A stretch of 64,000 nt of DNA, taken from assembly GCA_016716625.1 (NCBI GenBank), contig JADJVJ010000001.1:124001-188000 (forward strand), given 5' to 3'. This document shows positions 14,988-22,612 of this stretch, one piece after another (the stretch's first letter is position 1; every line of letters starts with the position of its first letter). The translations under genes and the position numbers were made by a program. The notes beneath the pieces were generated by a model, which saw only the letters and a list, made by a program, of their open reading frames with translations, was not told the origin of the DNA and ran no database searches. Origin of the DNA: Nostocoides sp. (GTDB lineage: Bacteria; Actinomycetota; Actinomycetes; Actinomycetales; Dermatophilaceae).

Positions 14988-16865
14988 TTAGAAGGCGGAC
15001 TCGGGGACGTCCATGAGCGTGTTGTCGGTGGCCTCGGCCATGGCCCGCTCGGCGGCCAGACGGGGGAGTACCTGCCGGGCGAAGAACTGGGCGGCCGCCA
15101 CCTTGCCGGTGTAGAAGTCACGGTCCTTCTCCGAGACCGGGGCCGAGCCGTCGAGCGCGGTGAGGGCCACCTCGGCCTGCCGCAGGAGGAGCCAGCCGAC
15201 GATGAGGTCACCGGCCGCGAGCAGCAGCCGGGTCGTGTTCTGGCCGACCTTGTAGAGGTTGCTCAGCTCGCCACCGGCGCGCGGGTCGGACTTCATGAGC
15301 TCGCCGATCATCCAGCCGAGAGTGCCCTGGACGTCTTCGAGACCCTGGCCGAGGAGTTCGCGCTCACGGTCGAGGCGGCCACCGTGGGTGCCGAGGTCCT
15401 TGGCGAACTCCTGCATCTGCGTGGCCACCCACTGCAGGGCCACACCCTTGTCCCGGACGATCTTGCGGAAGAAGAAGTCCAGGCCCTGGATCGCCGTGGT
15501 GCCCTCATAGAGGGTGTCGATCTTGGCGTCCCGGACGTACTGCTCGATGGGGTACTCCTGGAGGAACCCGGACCCGCCGAAGGTTTGCAGCGATTCGGTC
15601 CCGAGCAGCACCCAGGCGCGCTCCGAACCGAGCCCCTTGACGATGGGCAGGAGCAGGTCGTTGACGCGGTTGGCGAGGTCGGCGGGGGAGCCCTTCTCGA
15701 GCTCCTCGGACCCCGAGAGCAGCTGGGCGGTGTCGACGACGTCCTGCTGGGAGGCGGCGAGGTGAACCAGCGCCCGGATGCCCTCGGCATACGACTTCTG
15801 GAGCATGAGCGAGCGGCGCACGTCGGGGTGGTGGGTGATGGTGACCCGCGGGGCGGCCTTGTCGGTCATCTGGGTGAGGTCGGCACCCTGGACGCGGTTC
15901 TTGGCGTACTCGAGGGCGTTGAGGTAACCCGTGGAGAGCGTCGCCATGGCCTTGGTGCCGACGAGCATGCGGGCGTTCTCGATGACCCGGAACATCTGAG
16001 CGATGCCGTCGTGGACGTCGCCGAGGAGGGTGCCGACGGCCTTGCGTTCGCCGCCGAAGGTGAGCTCGCAGGTGGTGGAGACCTTCAGGCCCATCTTCTT
16101 CTCGACATTGGTGACGTACACACCGTTGCGCTCGCCGAGCTCGCCGGTGTCGAGGTCCACGTGGTACTTGGGCAGGATGAAGAGGGAGAGGCCCTTGGTG
16201 CCGGCGCCGGCGCCCTCGGGGCGGGCGAGGACGAAGTGGACGACGTTGTCGACCATGTCGGATTCACCGCTGGTGATGAACCGCTTCACACCGGTGAGGC
16301 TCCAGGTGCCGTCGGGGAGCTGGACGGCGTTGGTACGGCCGGCGCCGACGTCGGAACCGGCGTCCGGCTCGGTGAGCACCATGGTGCAGTGCCAGCCCTT
16401 CTCGATGATCCACCGGGCCATCCGCTTCTGGTCCTCGTTGCCCAGCAGGTAGAGCAGCTTGCCGAAGCCGTAGGACGCGGCGAACATCGCGACAGCCGGG
16501 TTGGCGCCGAGAAGCATCTCGTTGATCGCCCAGCGCATGCTCGGGGGCGCGACCGTGCCGTCGAGCTCACCGGGAACGTCGACGTTCCAGAATCCGCTGT
16601 CCTGGTAGGCCTGGTAGGACTTCGCGAAGGACGCCGGCATGGTGACCTCTTGGGTCGCCGGGTCGTACACCGGGGGGTTGCGATCGGCGTCGACGAAGCT
16701 CGCGGCGATCTCGTTCTCCGCGAGCCGGCTGACCTCCTTGAGCATCTCGCGGGCGGTGTCGGCGTCGAGTTCGGCGTACGGGCCGCTCCCGAGGACCTCG
16801 CCGCGGCCGAAGACCTCGAAGAGGTTGAACTCGATGTCGCGCAGGTTGCTCTTGTAGTGACCCAT
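14988..16865 (-). CDS. fadE5: Long acyl-CoA dehydrogenase, FadE5 type
   Basis: A 625-residue FAD enzyme for the first step of fatty-acid beta-oxidation. It matches the mycobacterial FadE5 group in start (GHYKSNLRDIEFNLFEVFG), length and C-terminal extension. Visible motifs are the FAD/substrate segment MVLTEPDAGSDVGAGRT, GVKRFITSGESD, the long CoA-side stretch QGADLTQMTDKAAPRVTI, GGSGFLQEYPIEQYVRDAKI, and the catalytic Glu in LYEGTTAIQ. A 16-bp near-palindrome of TetR-operator form sits 27 bases upstream of the ATG, so repression by a fatty-acid-responsive TetR protein is likely. It ends ESAF and then a possible terminator. Confidence 0.92.
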   Translation of the reverse strand: MGHYKSNLRDIEFNLFEVFGRGEVLGSGPYAELDADTAREMLKEVSRLAENEIAASFVDADRNPPVYDPATQEVTMPASFAKSYQAYQDSGFWNVDVPGELDGTVAPPSMRWAINEMLLGANPAVAMFAASYGFGKLLYLLGNEDQKRMARWIIEKGWHCTMVLTEPDAGSDVGAGRTNAVQLPDGTWSLTGVKRFITSGESDMVDNVVHFVLARPEGAGAGTKGLSLFILPKYHVDLDTGELGERNGVYVTNVEKKMGLKVSTTCELTFGGERKAVGTLLGDVHDGIAQMFRVIENARMLVGTKAMATLSTGYLNALEYAKNRVQGADLTQMTDKAAPRVTITHHPDVRRSLMLQKSYAEGIRALVHLAASQQDVVDTAQLLSGSEELEKGSPADLANRVNDLLLPIVKGLGSERAWVLLGTESLQTFGGSGFLQEYPIEQYVRDAKIDTLYEGTTAIQGLDFFFRKIVRDKGVALQWVATQMQEFAKDLGTHGGRLDRERELLGQGLEDVQGTLGWMIGELMKSDPRAGGELSNLYKVGQNTTRLLLAAGDLIVGWLLLRQAEVALTALDGSAPVSEKDRDFYTGKVAAAQFFARQVLPRLAAERAMAEATDNTLMDVPESAF

Positions 16866-16891
16866 GGCGGACCCCTCACGTGCGTACGGGC

Positions 16892-16907
16892 AAGTAAGCG
16901 CTTGCTT
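16892..16907. promoter_or_regulatory. TetR-type operator candidate before fadE5
   Basis: AAGTAAGCGCTTGCTT differs from its own reverse complement at one symmetric pair, so the 16-bp site is a palindrome with one mismatch, centred on AGCGCT. It lies 27-42 bases before the fadE5 ATG, where a repressor would block transcription. No TetR gene is in the window. Confidence 0.5.
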
Positions 16908-16989
16908 AGCGCCTCTGTTGCCATTGTGCTACTGGCAGGTAGGACTCGCAAGGGGTTGCGTCGAAATCCACCGAACGGCCGAGTATGGC

Positions 16990-17059
16990 GTGTGTCTCAG
17001 GCCGTGCGTCCCAGGCAGTGTGTCTCAGGCCGTGCGTCTCAGGCAGTGTGTCTCAGGTC
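16990..17059. repeat. Five 14-bp tandem repeats overlapping a stop codon
   Basis: Five head-to-tail copies of GTGYGTCYCAGGCM run without gaps from 16990 to 17059, alternating two subtypes (GTGTGTCTCAGGCC and GTGCGTCCCAGGCA), so the higher-order unit is 28 bp. A decayed sixth copy may follow. The fifth copy contains the stop codon of the reductase gene at 17053. Slippage here would change the 3' UTR length or the last codons. The other bases of the gap (16866-16989) hold the TetR-like site. Confidence 0.8.
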
Positions 17060-18330
17060 GTGCGCTTGGTGGCAAAGGTGAACTGGTGGCGGCGTAGGCG
17101 CTCCACGAGCGGCATCCCGATGGCCGTCGCCGGGGTGAGCACCCCGGAGCGGTCGGGCAGCGAGGCCGAGTCGCTCACCAGAGCCAGCGCGCTCTGGCCG
17201 AGCATGATCGCAGTGCCGCTGTAGCCCGGGTCGTACGGCGCGGCGACCGTGGTGCGATAGCTCGCGCCGGTGCTCGTCGTCCCGGTGATCTCCATGGCGA
17301 ACCGCCCCCGGGCCATCGCCTCCTCGCTCGGGCCCTCACCCGGCTTGGGCAGCAGCGGGTCCACGATCCGTCGGGTCGGACCGAAGGCAAGCGCGACCCC
17401 GCCGATGCCGAGAGCCGCCGCCATACCCCCGGCCATGGCGGCGCCACGGACACCGGGGCCGCAGTCGGTGTACTCGGAGTAGCGGAAAGCCGGGCCATAG
17501 TTCAGCAGCGAAGCCGACCGGTTGACGATCTTGACGTTGTAACTCGCCATGACGAACGGGGCCGTGAAGTGGCCTTCGGCGTCACGGCGGACCGGAAGGG
17601 CACGGGTCGCGCGCTTCACCAGCGCCCCGACACCGCCGGCGACAGAGCCGCCCGCCGCCACTGCGGGCCGGGAGGGACGCGGACCCTCGGCGAGCGACCA
17701 CGGGTCACCGAGCGCCTGCCGGGCGGCCGGGTCGGCAACGGCTGCGCTCAGCTGGCCGCGGGCGGAGTCGATCGTCCCGCCGCTGAACCCACCCTTGAGC
17801 CGGGTCACGGCAAGGTTGGTCCGGGTGAGGTCCCCTGCGCCGTCATCCTGGGCGGCGCGCCACGTGAGGTACACCCCGAGGTCGCTGGGGATCGAGTCGA
17901 ACCCGCAGCCATGGACGATGCGTGCCCCCGAGCGCTGCGCGGCCACGTGGTGGGCGGCCACAGAGTGCTGGACGAAGAGGACCTCTCCGGTGAGGTCGCA
18001 GTAGTGCGTTCCGGCGTCGGCGCAGGCCGCGACGAGCGCCTTGCCGTACTTCAGGTACGGACCGACGGTCGTGACGACGACCTGCGTGCGGGCCGCGAGT
18101 TCGCGGACGGCCGACTCGTCGGAGGCGTCGACGACGAGCAGGGGCCAGCTCGACGCCGGCCCGGTGAGTTCCCCACGGACCTCCTCGAGCCGCTCCAGTG
18201 AGCGGCCGGCGAGGGCGATGCGAACCCCGTCCGCAGCCCCCTTGACCTGCTCGGCGAGGTGCTGCGCGGTGAGGCGGCCGACGAAGCCGGTGGCGCCGAA
18301 GAGGACGATGTCGAACTCACGATCTGGCAT
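17053..18330 (-). CDS. Saccharopine dehydrogenase-like / trans-acting enoyl reductase family protein
   Basis: A 425-residue protein with an N-terminal Rossmann fold: FDIVLFGATGFVGRLTAQHLAEQ at residues 6-28 carries GATGFVG for NAD(P)H, followed by LAGRSLERLEEV. Conserved blocks CADAGTHYCDLTGEVLFV and HGCGFDSIPSDLGVYLTW are typical of the mycobacterial Rv2449c/Rv2953 group. Rv2953 is a trans-acting enoyl reductase in phthiocerol lipid synthesis; most homologues have no assigned substrate. A Gly/Ala-rich hydrophobic stretch (AAMAGGMAAALGIGGVALAFG) may associate with membrane. It lies next to fadE5 on the same strand, so a lipid-related role is reasonable. The C terminus ends in the 14-bp repeat region. 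Confidence 0.82.
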   Translation of the reverse strand: MPDREFDIVLFGATGFVGRLTAQHLAEQVKGAADGVRIALAGRSLERLEEVRGELTGPASSWPLLVVDASDESAVRELAARTQVVVTTVGPYLKYGKALVAACADAGTHYCDLTGEVLFVQHSVAAHHVAAQRSGARIVHGCGFDSIPSDLGVYLTWRAAQDDGAGDLTRTNLAVTRLKGGFSGGTIDSARGQLSAAVADPAARQALGDPWSLAEGPRPSRPAVAAGGSVAGGVGALVKRATRALPVRRDAEGHFTAPFVMASYNVKIVNRSASLLNYGPAFRYSEYTDCGPGVRGAAMAGGMAAALGIGGVALAFGPTRRIVDPLLPKPGEGPSEEAMARGRFAMEITGTTSTGASYRTTVAAPYDPGYSGTAIMLGQSALALVSDSASLPDRSGVLTPATAIGMPLVERLRRHQFTFATKRTT

Positions 18331-18364
18331 GAGGTCACCCTACGGGGCGCGCTCGGCGAACGGG

Positions 18365-18520
18365 TTACCCGTGAAGCGCGGTGAGAGCCGCGACATACCG
18401 TCTCGGGACTCCCGGGCCCCGATCCACGGCGGAACGGCATACCTCACCGGTTTCGGCGTCGCAGACGACGACCTTGCAGGATTGGGTCGAGCTGTCGACC
18501 CCGGCGACGAGGTCAGTCAC
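18365..18520 (-). pseudogene. FGGY carbohydrate kinase (xylulokinase-like) remnant
   Basis: A 51-codon frame starting GTG 18520 inside the end of the BNR gene (overlap of eight bases). Residues 1-27 are a textbook FGGY kinase N terminus: LVAGVDSSTQSCKVVVCDAETG, the ATP-phosphate loop of xylulokinase. After about residue 33 it switches to GVPRRYVAALTALHG and stops; that ending resembles a kinase C terminus (RYxALxxALHG). I infer an in-frame deletion that removed about 430 codons. It has no catalytic domain and should be inactive. An alternative is a simple frameshift truncation with chance tail. Confidence 0.55.
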
Positions 18521-19598
18521 GCATTCCGCCGGTGAGGCGTGCGATGACGCCCCATCCGCCGGCCCAGCAGACCCCCGAGGCGGTGCAGTCGAGGGAGTCG
18601 AGCGCCTCGGCGCTGAAGGCGTGCCACGACCTACCGCCGTCGGTGGAGTAGTCCGAACCGGAGGGGCCGATCGCGACGGCGACGGCACGGCTCGGCCCGG
18701 CATACCCGACCGCCGAGCGGTAGCCCGCCGGGTTGGAGGTCGGCTCGTGCCAGGTGAGGCCGCCGTCGGTGGTGTAGGCCGCGTTGTCGGCGGCCGCGTC
18801 CGGGAGCAGGTAGTCCCCGCCGACGATGATGCCCCGTTTGGCCGAACGGAACGCAACGGAGAAGATCCCGGCGGCCTCGCCCGCGGCGAGCGGGGTCGCC
18901 ACCGCCGTCCAGGACCGGCCACCGTCGCGCGAGCTGAGCACCCGAGCCGTGTCACTGCCGCCGGAGCCGAGGTAGAGCCGCTGGCCGACACCGTCGGCGA
19001 GGCAGGTGCCGCTCGCGGCGAAGTAGTACTCGCCGGCGAGCGGCGCCGGGGAAGCCACCTGGTATGGCGTCCAGGTCCGCCCGCCGTCGGAGGTGCGGGC
19101 GAAGGTGAGCTGCCCGTCGACCGGGTCGGAGACGACGACCCCGTGGCGGCGGTCGGTGAACGCCATACAGTCGTAGAAGCCGGCGGGGGCGGTGTTGCGG
19201 AAGACCTCGGCCCAGGTCGCACCGCCGTCACTCGTGCGGTAGATCCGCGACTCCTCACCGGGGCCGGCGCTCATCGCCACGGCGTCCCGGGCCGACCAGG
19301 CCTCGATGTCGCGGAACTGCAGGGCGGCGGCGACCGCGTCCGCGGGGGAGACGTTGTCCCAGGTCAGCCCACCGTCCGTGGTCCGCAGGATGGTGCCGTC
19401 ATACCCCCCGGCCCAGGCGACCGAAGCCGAGACGGCGGAGATTCCGCGGTAGCGGGTCTCCTGCCCGGTCTGGGTGACCTTCCAGGAGAGCGGGGATGGT
19501 TTCTCGGCAGCCGAGGAGGTGCCCACGGCGAGGCTGGAGACGCAGGCCGCGGCGAGGGCGGCGGTGACGAGACGGACGCGGAGCGATCGGTTTCCCAT
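18513..19598 (-). CDS. Secreted BNR/YCF48-like repeat protein
   Basis: A 361-residue exported protein. The Sec signal peptide MGNRSLRVRLVTAALAAACVSS...SSAA ends near residue 30. The mature part is built from bacterial neuraminidase repeats (Asp-box type): TTDGGLTWDNV, TSDGGATWAEV, TSDGGRTWTPY, SRDGGRSWTAV, TTDGGLTWHEP and STDGGRSWHAF, six copies spaced by 45-60 residues, which form a six-bladed propeller. Such proteins bind or sense extracellular ligands; enzyme activity is not implied because sialidase catalytic residues are not evident. Two cysteines near the end (LDCTASGVCWAGG) may form a disulfide. Its stop overlaps the start of the kinase remnant. Confidence 0.82.
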   Translation of the reverse strand: MGNRSLRVRLVTAALAAACVSSLAVGTSSAAEKPSPLSWKVTQTGQETRYRGISAVSASVAWAGGYDGTILRTTDGGLTWDNVSPADAVAAALQFRDIEAWSARDAVAMSAGPGEESRIYRTSDGGATWAEVFRNTAPAGFYDCMAFTDRRHGVVVSDPVDGQLTFARTSDGGRTWTPYQVASPAPLAGEYYFAASGTCLADGVGQRLYLGSGGSDTARVLSSRDGGRSWTAVATPLAAGEAAGIFSVAFRSAKRGIIVGGDYLLPDAAADNAAYTTDGGLTWHEPTSNPAGYRSAVGYAGPSRAVAVAIGPSGSDYSTDGGRSWHAFSAEALDSLDCTASGVCWAGGWGVIARLTGGMRD

Positions 19599-19653
19599 GC
19601 TGTGACGCTAGGGGTATGGCGGTGTCAGACGGAAGACCCTGACGGGCGTTACC

Positions 19654-20256
19654 TCACAGGTAGTTGCCGGTTCCCGGGTGCGGCGCCACACTGCCGGCCT
19701 CGGCGTCCGGGGCACCGGGCTGGGGGGACGGCATGCCGGCTCGGCCTGAGGTCTGGACGCCCGGCGGGAGCTGGCGCATCTGCTGCAGCTGGGCCTGAGC
19801 GGCCATCTGCTGGGCCACCAGGGCCGTCTGGATCCCGTGGAAGAGACCCTCGAGCCAGCCGACGAGCTGGGCCTGGGCGATCCTCAGTTCGGAGTCCGAG
19901 GGGGACTCTTCGCTGAACGGCAACGCGATCCGCTCGAGTTCCTCGACGAGTTCGGGGGCCAGCCCGTCTTTGAGTTCGGCGATGGAGCGGTCGTGGATGT
20001 CGGCGAGCCGGGCGCGGCCCTTCTCATCGAGCGGGGCCGACCTGACCTCCTCGAGGAGTTGCTTGATCATCGACCCGATCCGCATGACCTTGGCGGGCTG
20101 CTCGACGAGGTCGGCGGGGTTGCTCGGGCGCTCCGTCTCGGCGGCCGGTGAGGTCGACTGGGCCACCCCCATCCCGTCGGGGGTGACGATGACGATCCGC
20201 TCGCCGTCGTCAGTCATGGTCGCCGGGACACCTTGGGACTCGGTGCGCTCACTCAT
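19654..20256 (-). CDS. bpa: Bacterial proteasome activator Bpa
   Basis: A 200-residue protein of the Bpa/PafE family, which forms a dodecameric ring that opens the actinobacterial 20S proteasome without ATP. Residues about 55-150 are the four-helix core (VMRIGSMIKQLLEEVRSAPLDEKGRARL...ELVEELERIALPF...RIAQAQLVGWLEGLFHGIQTALVAQQMAAQAQLQQM). Flexible ends flank it. The C terminus is GNYL, where mycobacterial Bpa has GQYL, the HbYX-like hook that docks into the proteasome alpha ring. The presence of Bpa implies a proteasome in the organism although none is in the window. It is upstream of and on the same strand as unrelated neighbours. Confidence 0.9.
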   Translation of the reverse strand: MSERTESQGVPATMTDDGERIVIVTPDGMGVAQSTSPAAETERPSNPADLVEQPAKVMRIGSMIKQLLEEVRSAPLDEKGRARLADIHDRSIAELKDGLAPELVEELERIALPFSEESPSDSELRIAQAQLVGWLEGLFHGIQTALVAQQMAAQAQLQQMRQLPPGVQTSGRAGMPSPQPGAPDAEAGSVAPHPGTGNYL

Positions 20257-20271
20257 GGGGCTAATCGTGCC

Positions 20272-22584
20272 TTACCTCGAGCGGACGATGGCGCCGGCGA
20301 TCACGGAGGCGAGGGCAGCCGGGCCGAGCACGACGAGCGCCCAGAACACCCAAGGCACCGAGCCGAGCCCGCCTCCACGAAGCAGCAGGTATGCCGTCGC
20401 CACGCCGAGTCCCAGCGTGGCTGCGACCGCGGCCGTGGTGGCGGCCCGGGACATCGACCACCAGCGGCGGGCGCCGTCAGGGTCACCGCCGAGGTCTCGT
20501 CGGGCTAGGCCGAGCGCGGTCGCCGACAGCGCGAGGACGAGGATGGCCGCGAGGGCCGCGCCGAGGGCTCCGAACCGGACGATGCGGTCGCTGCGGGCGT
20601 AGCCGAGTTCGGTCTGGGCGAGGATCGAGCCGTCGCCGACGGCCACCGCCTCCAGGCTCTTGGCGAGGACGCTCTCGGAGATGGCCGGCGACCCGGCGGC
20701 CGGCTCGACGAGCAGGGCGTCGACCCGGGTGGGCAGGCTGAGCTCGGCGGCCACCGCGTCGCTCACGACGACCCCGGAGCGCAGTGAAAGGGCCTCGCGC
20801 GCTGGGGTTGCCGCCAGCTCGACCGCGGGGATGTCGGTGGTCTTGACGTCCTTGGGGGCCGAGAGCGTGCCGGTGGTGCCGTCGAGGGTGACGACTCCGG
20901 TCATGATCCGCACGGTCTCGTCGCGGAGCAGCCCCGGGGCCAGCACAAGGGCCCCGCCCGCGGTGACGACGTCGGCCTGCTCGGGGGTCAGCGCAAACCG
21001 GCTGACGATGTCGTCGACGGGCAGCGCGAGGATCGAGGAACTCGCCAGTGCGCCCGCTGAGCCGACCCGCCGACACGGCGAACTGGTGACCTCGGTGGTG
21101 ACCGGGGTGCGGTCGGTGATGGTCTGCTCTGGGGTACATCCCGGGGGGACAACCCCAGCCACGGGGACCCGGCGTATGCCGACGCCGCCGACGAAGAGCT
21201 CACCGCTGGGGACGATCCGGCTTTGGATGACCCGGGAACCCGGTGCCGCGTCCTCGATGGCGCGCAGCACGGTGTCCACGGTGAGCCCGTCGGGGTCCCA
21301 GGTGACGATCGACTGCCCGACGCTCGTCAGGGGTACGTAGGCCGCCCGCGCGGCGGCCGCGGAACCCTCGACCCGAGCGCTGAGCACGCCATAGCCGGCG
21401 GCGCCCCCGACGATGGCGAGCACGAGCAGGCCGACGACCCACCGCCCGCTGGCGACCACGCGGGGCCAGAGCGCCGCGAGCACGGCGCCGACGAAACCGG
21501 CCGCGAACACGGCCGCAACCCCAAGCCAGGGCACGTCGAAGGGCGCGGCAAGCAGCGGGAGCCGGCTGGACCCGAAGCGGGCGAGCGCCCAGGCTCCCCC
21601 CACCCCGGCCAGGCCCCCGGCGGCGACCCCGAGCACCGCGGCCAGGACGGCGAAGGGGACCGGCATCGAGCGCCCCCGCTCGCGGGTACGCCATACGAGG
21701 TAGGCGATCCCGGCGAGCGCCGCGATGCTCACCGCGACAGCGGCGAGCACCCACGGGAGCACGGCCAGGATGTCGGACTCGCTGGTCGTGGCCACCGCGC
21801 GCAGGGCCTGCGGGATGTCGGCGGTGGGCGGGGGGTCGTTGAGCACGGCCGCCGAGAGGACCGCGAGGCCGTGGGTGTTGAGGCTGCGAACCTCGGACCA
21901 GGGCATGGGCGTGTCGCGGAGGACGAGGTACTGCGTCGTCGCGTCCGCGGCCAGCGCGGCATCGCCGGAGACGATCTCCCGCGAGGCCAGCAGGCCAGGG
22001 GTAGCGCTCACGGTGCCGACGACTCGCAGCGGGGTCTTGGTGTCCGCGAGCGCGAGCGTCGCGGTGCGCCAGCGGTCCGGGAACACCCCGGCCTGGACGG
22101 CAATCTCACCCGGTCCCGTGGGCCAACGGCCGTCGACGAGGGTGAGCTGCCCGCCCACGGTCGGGGGCATGGGCAGCACGGAGATGCCGACCGCGACCTC
22201 CCGGGTGCCGTCTTGGATCCGGTGCGAGGCGCGCGACCACGGCACGACCGTGCCCTTGGTGATCGCGGCGAGCGCGGACGCCCGCCGCGCGGCCGGCGCC
22301 TCGGGAGTGAACCCGGGGGTGACCGTGGCGGGGGTGGATGTGGTGAGGGTGTGCGTGCCGTCGGGGGTTTGCAGCACCTGGGTCGGGAAGGCCTCGGTGA
22401 TGAGGGCGGCGGCATCGCCGAGGAGGGGGCGGGCTCGTTCGGCTGGGTCGATTCGGCTCGTCGCGAGGACGGTGAGGCCGCCGGTGGCCAGGGCGCACGG
22501 GAGCGCGACGAGGAGGATGACGAGGAAGAGTCGCCAGAACGGTCGGGGTGTGCTGGCGGGTGCACGCCCCGGTCCGGTCCTCAC
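20272..22584 (-). CDS. FtsX-type ABC transporter permease (large, 770 aa)
   Basis: A membrane protein with an N-terminal anchor helix (FWRLFLVILLVALPCALATGG), a large extracytoplasmic region (about 45-270), a central group of four helices, a second extracytoplasmic region, and three C-terminal helices. The second external region carries GCTPEQTITD and a later SPC, a motif pair that recurs in the neighbouring permease at 22613, so the two are paralogues. The ATPase-contact and helix pattern is that of MacB/FtsX-like exporters. It lies 28 bases after the neighbouring permease and is probably the fourth gene of the PadR operon. The export substrate is unknown; lipid, peptide or antibiotic are possible. 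The start is GTG. Confidence 0.75.
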   Translation of the reverse strand: MRTGPGRAPASTPRPFWRLFLVILLVALPCALATGGLTVLATSRIDPAERARPLLGDAAALITEAFPTQVLQTPDGTHTLTTSTPATVTPGFTPEAPAARRASALAAITKGTVVPWSRASHRIQDGTREVAVGISVLPMPPTVGGQLTLVDGRWPTGPGEIAVQAGVFPDRWRTATLALADTKTPLRVVGTVSATPGLLASREIVSGDAALAADATTQYLVLRDTPMPWSEVRSLNTHGLAVLSAAVLNDPPPTADIPQALRAVATTSESDILAVLPWVLAAVAVSIAALAGIAYLVWRTRERGRSMPVPFAVLAAVLGVAAGGLAGVGGAWALARFGSSRLPLLAAPFDVPWLGVAAVFAAGFVGAVLAALWPRVVASGRWVVGLLVLAIVGGAAGYGVLSARVEGSAAAARAAYVPLTSVGQSIVTWDPDGLTVDTVLRAIEDAAPGSRVIQSRIVPSGELFVGGVGIRRVPVAGVVPPGCTPEQTITDRTPVTTEVTSSPCRRVGSAGALASSSILALPVDDIVSRFALTPEQADVVTAGGALVLAPGLLRDETVRIMTGVVTLDGTTGTLSAPKDVKTTDIPAVELAATPAREALSLRSGVVVSDAVAAELSLPTRVDALLVEPAAGSPAISESVLAKSLEAVAVGDGSILAQTELGYARSDRIVRFGALGAALAAILVLALSATALGLARRDLGGDPDGARRWWSMSRAATTAAVAATLGLGVATAYLLLRGGGLGSVPWVFWALVVLGPAALASVIAGAIVRSR

Positions 22585-22612
22585 CCGACCATTATGCGTG
22601 GCCTGATCGGAA

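Noticed and set aside
14905..15000. tRNA-like pattern on the minus strand (CTTCTAA plus GGGTCGATCCCGGCACCTCCA)
   Set aside because: CTTCTAA is the Phe codon and stop of fadE5. The anticodon stem does not pair, there is no D arm and no acceptor partner. At most a chance 3' end resemblance.
16990..17073. CRISPR array
   Set aside because: The repeats are 14 bp and contiguous, with no spacers and no cas genes.
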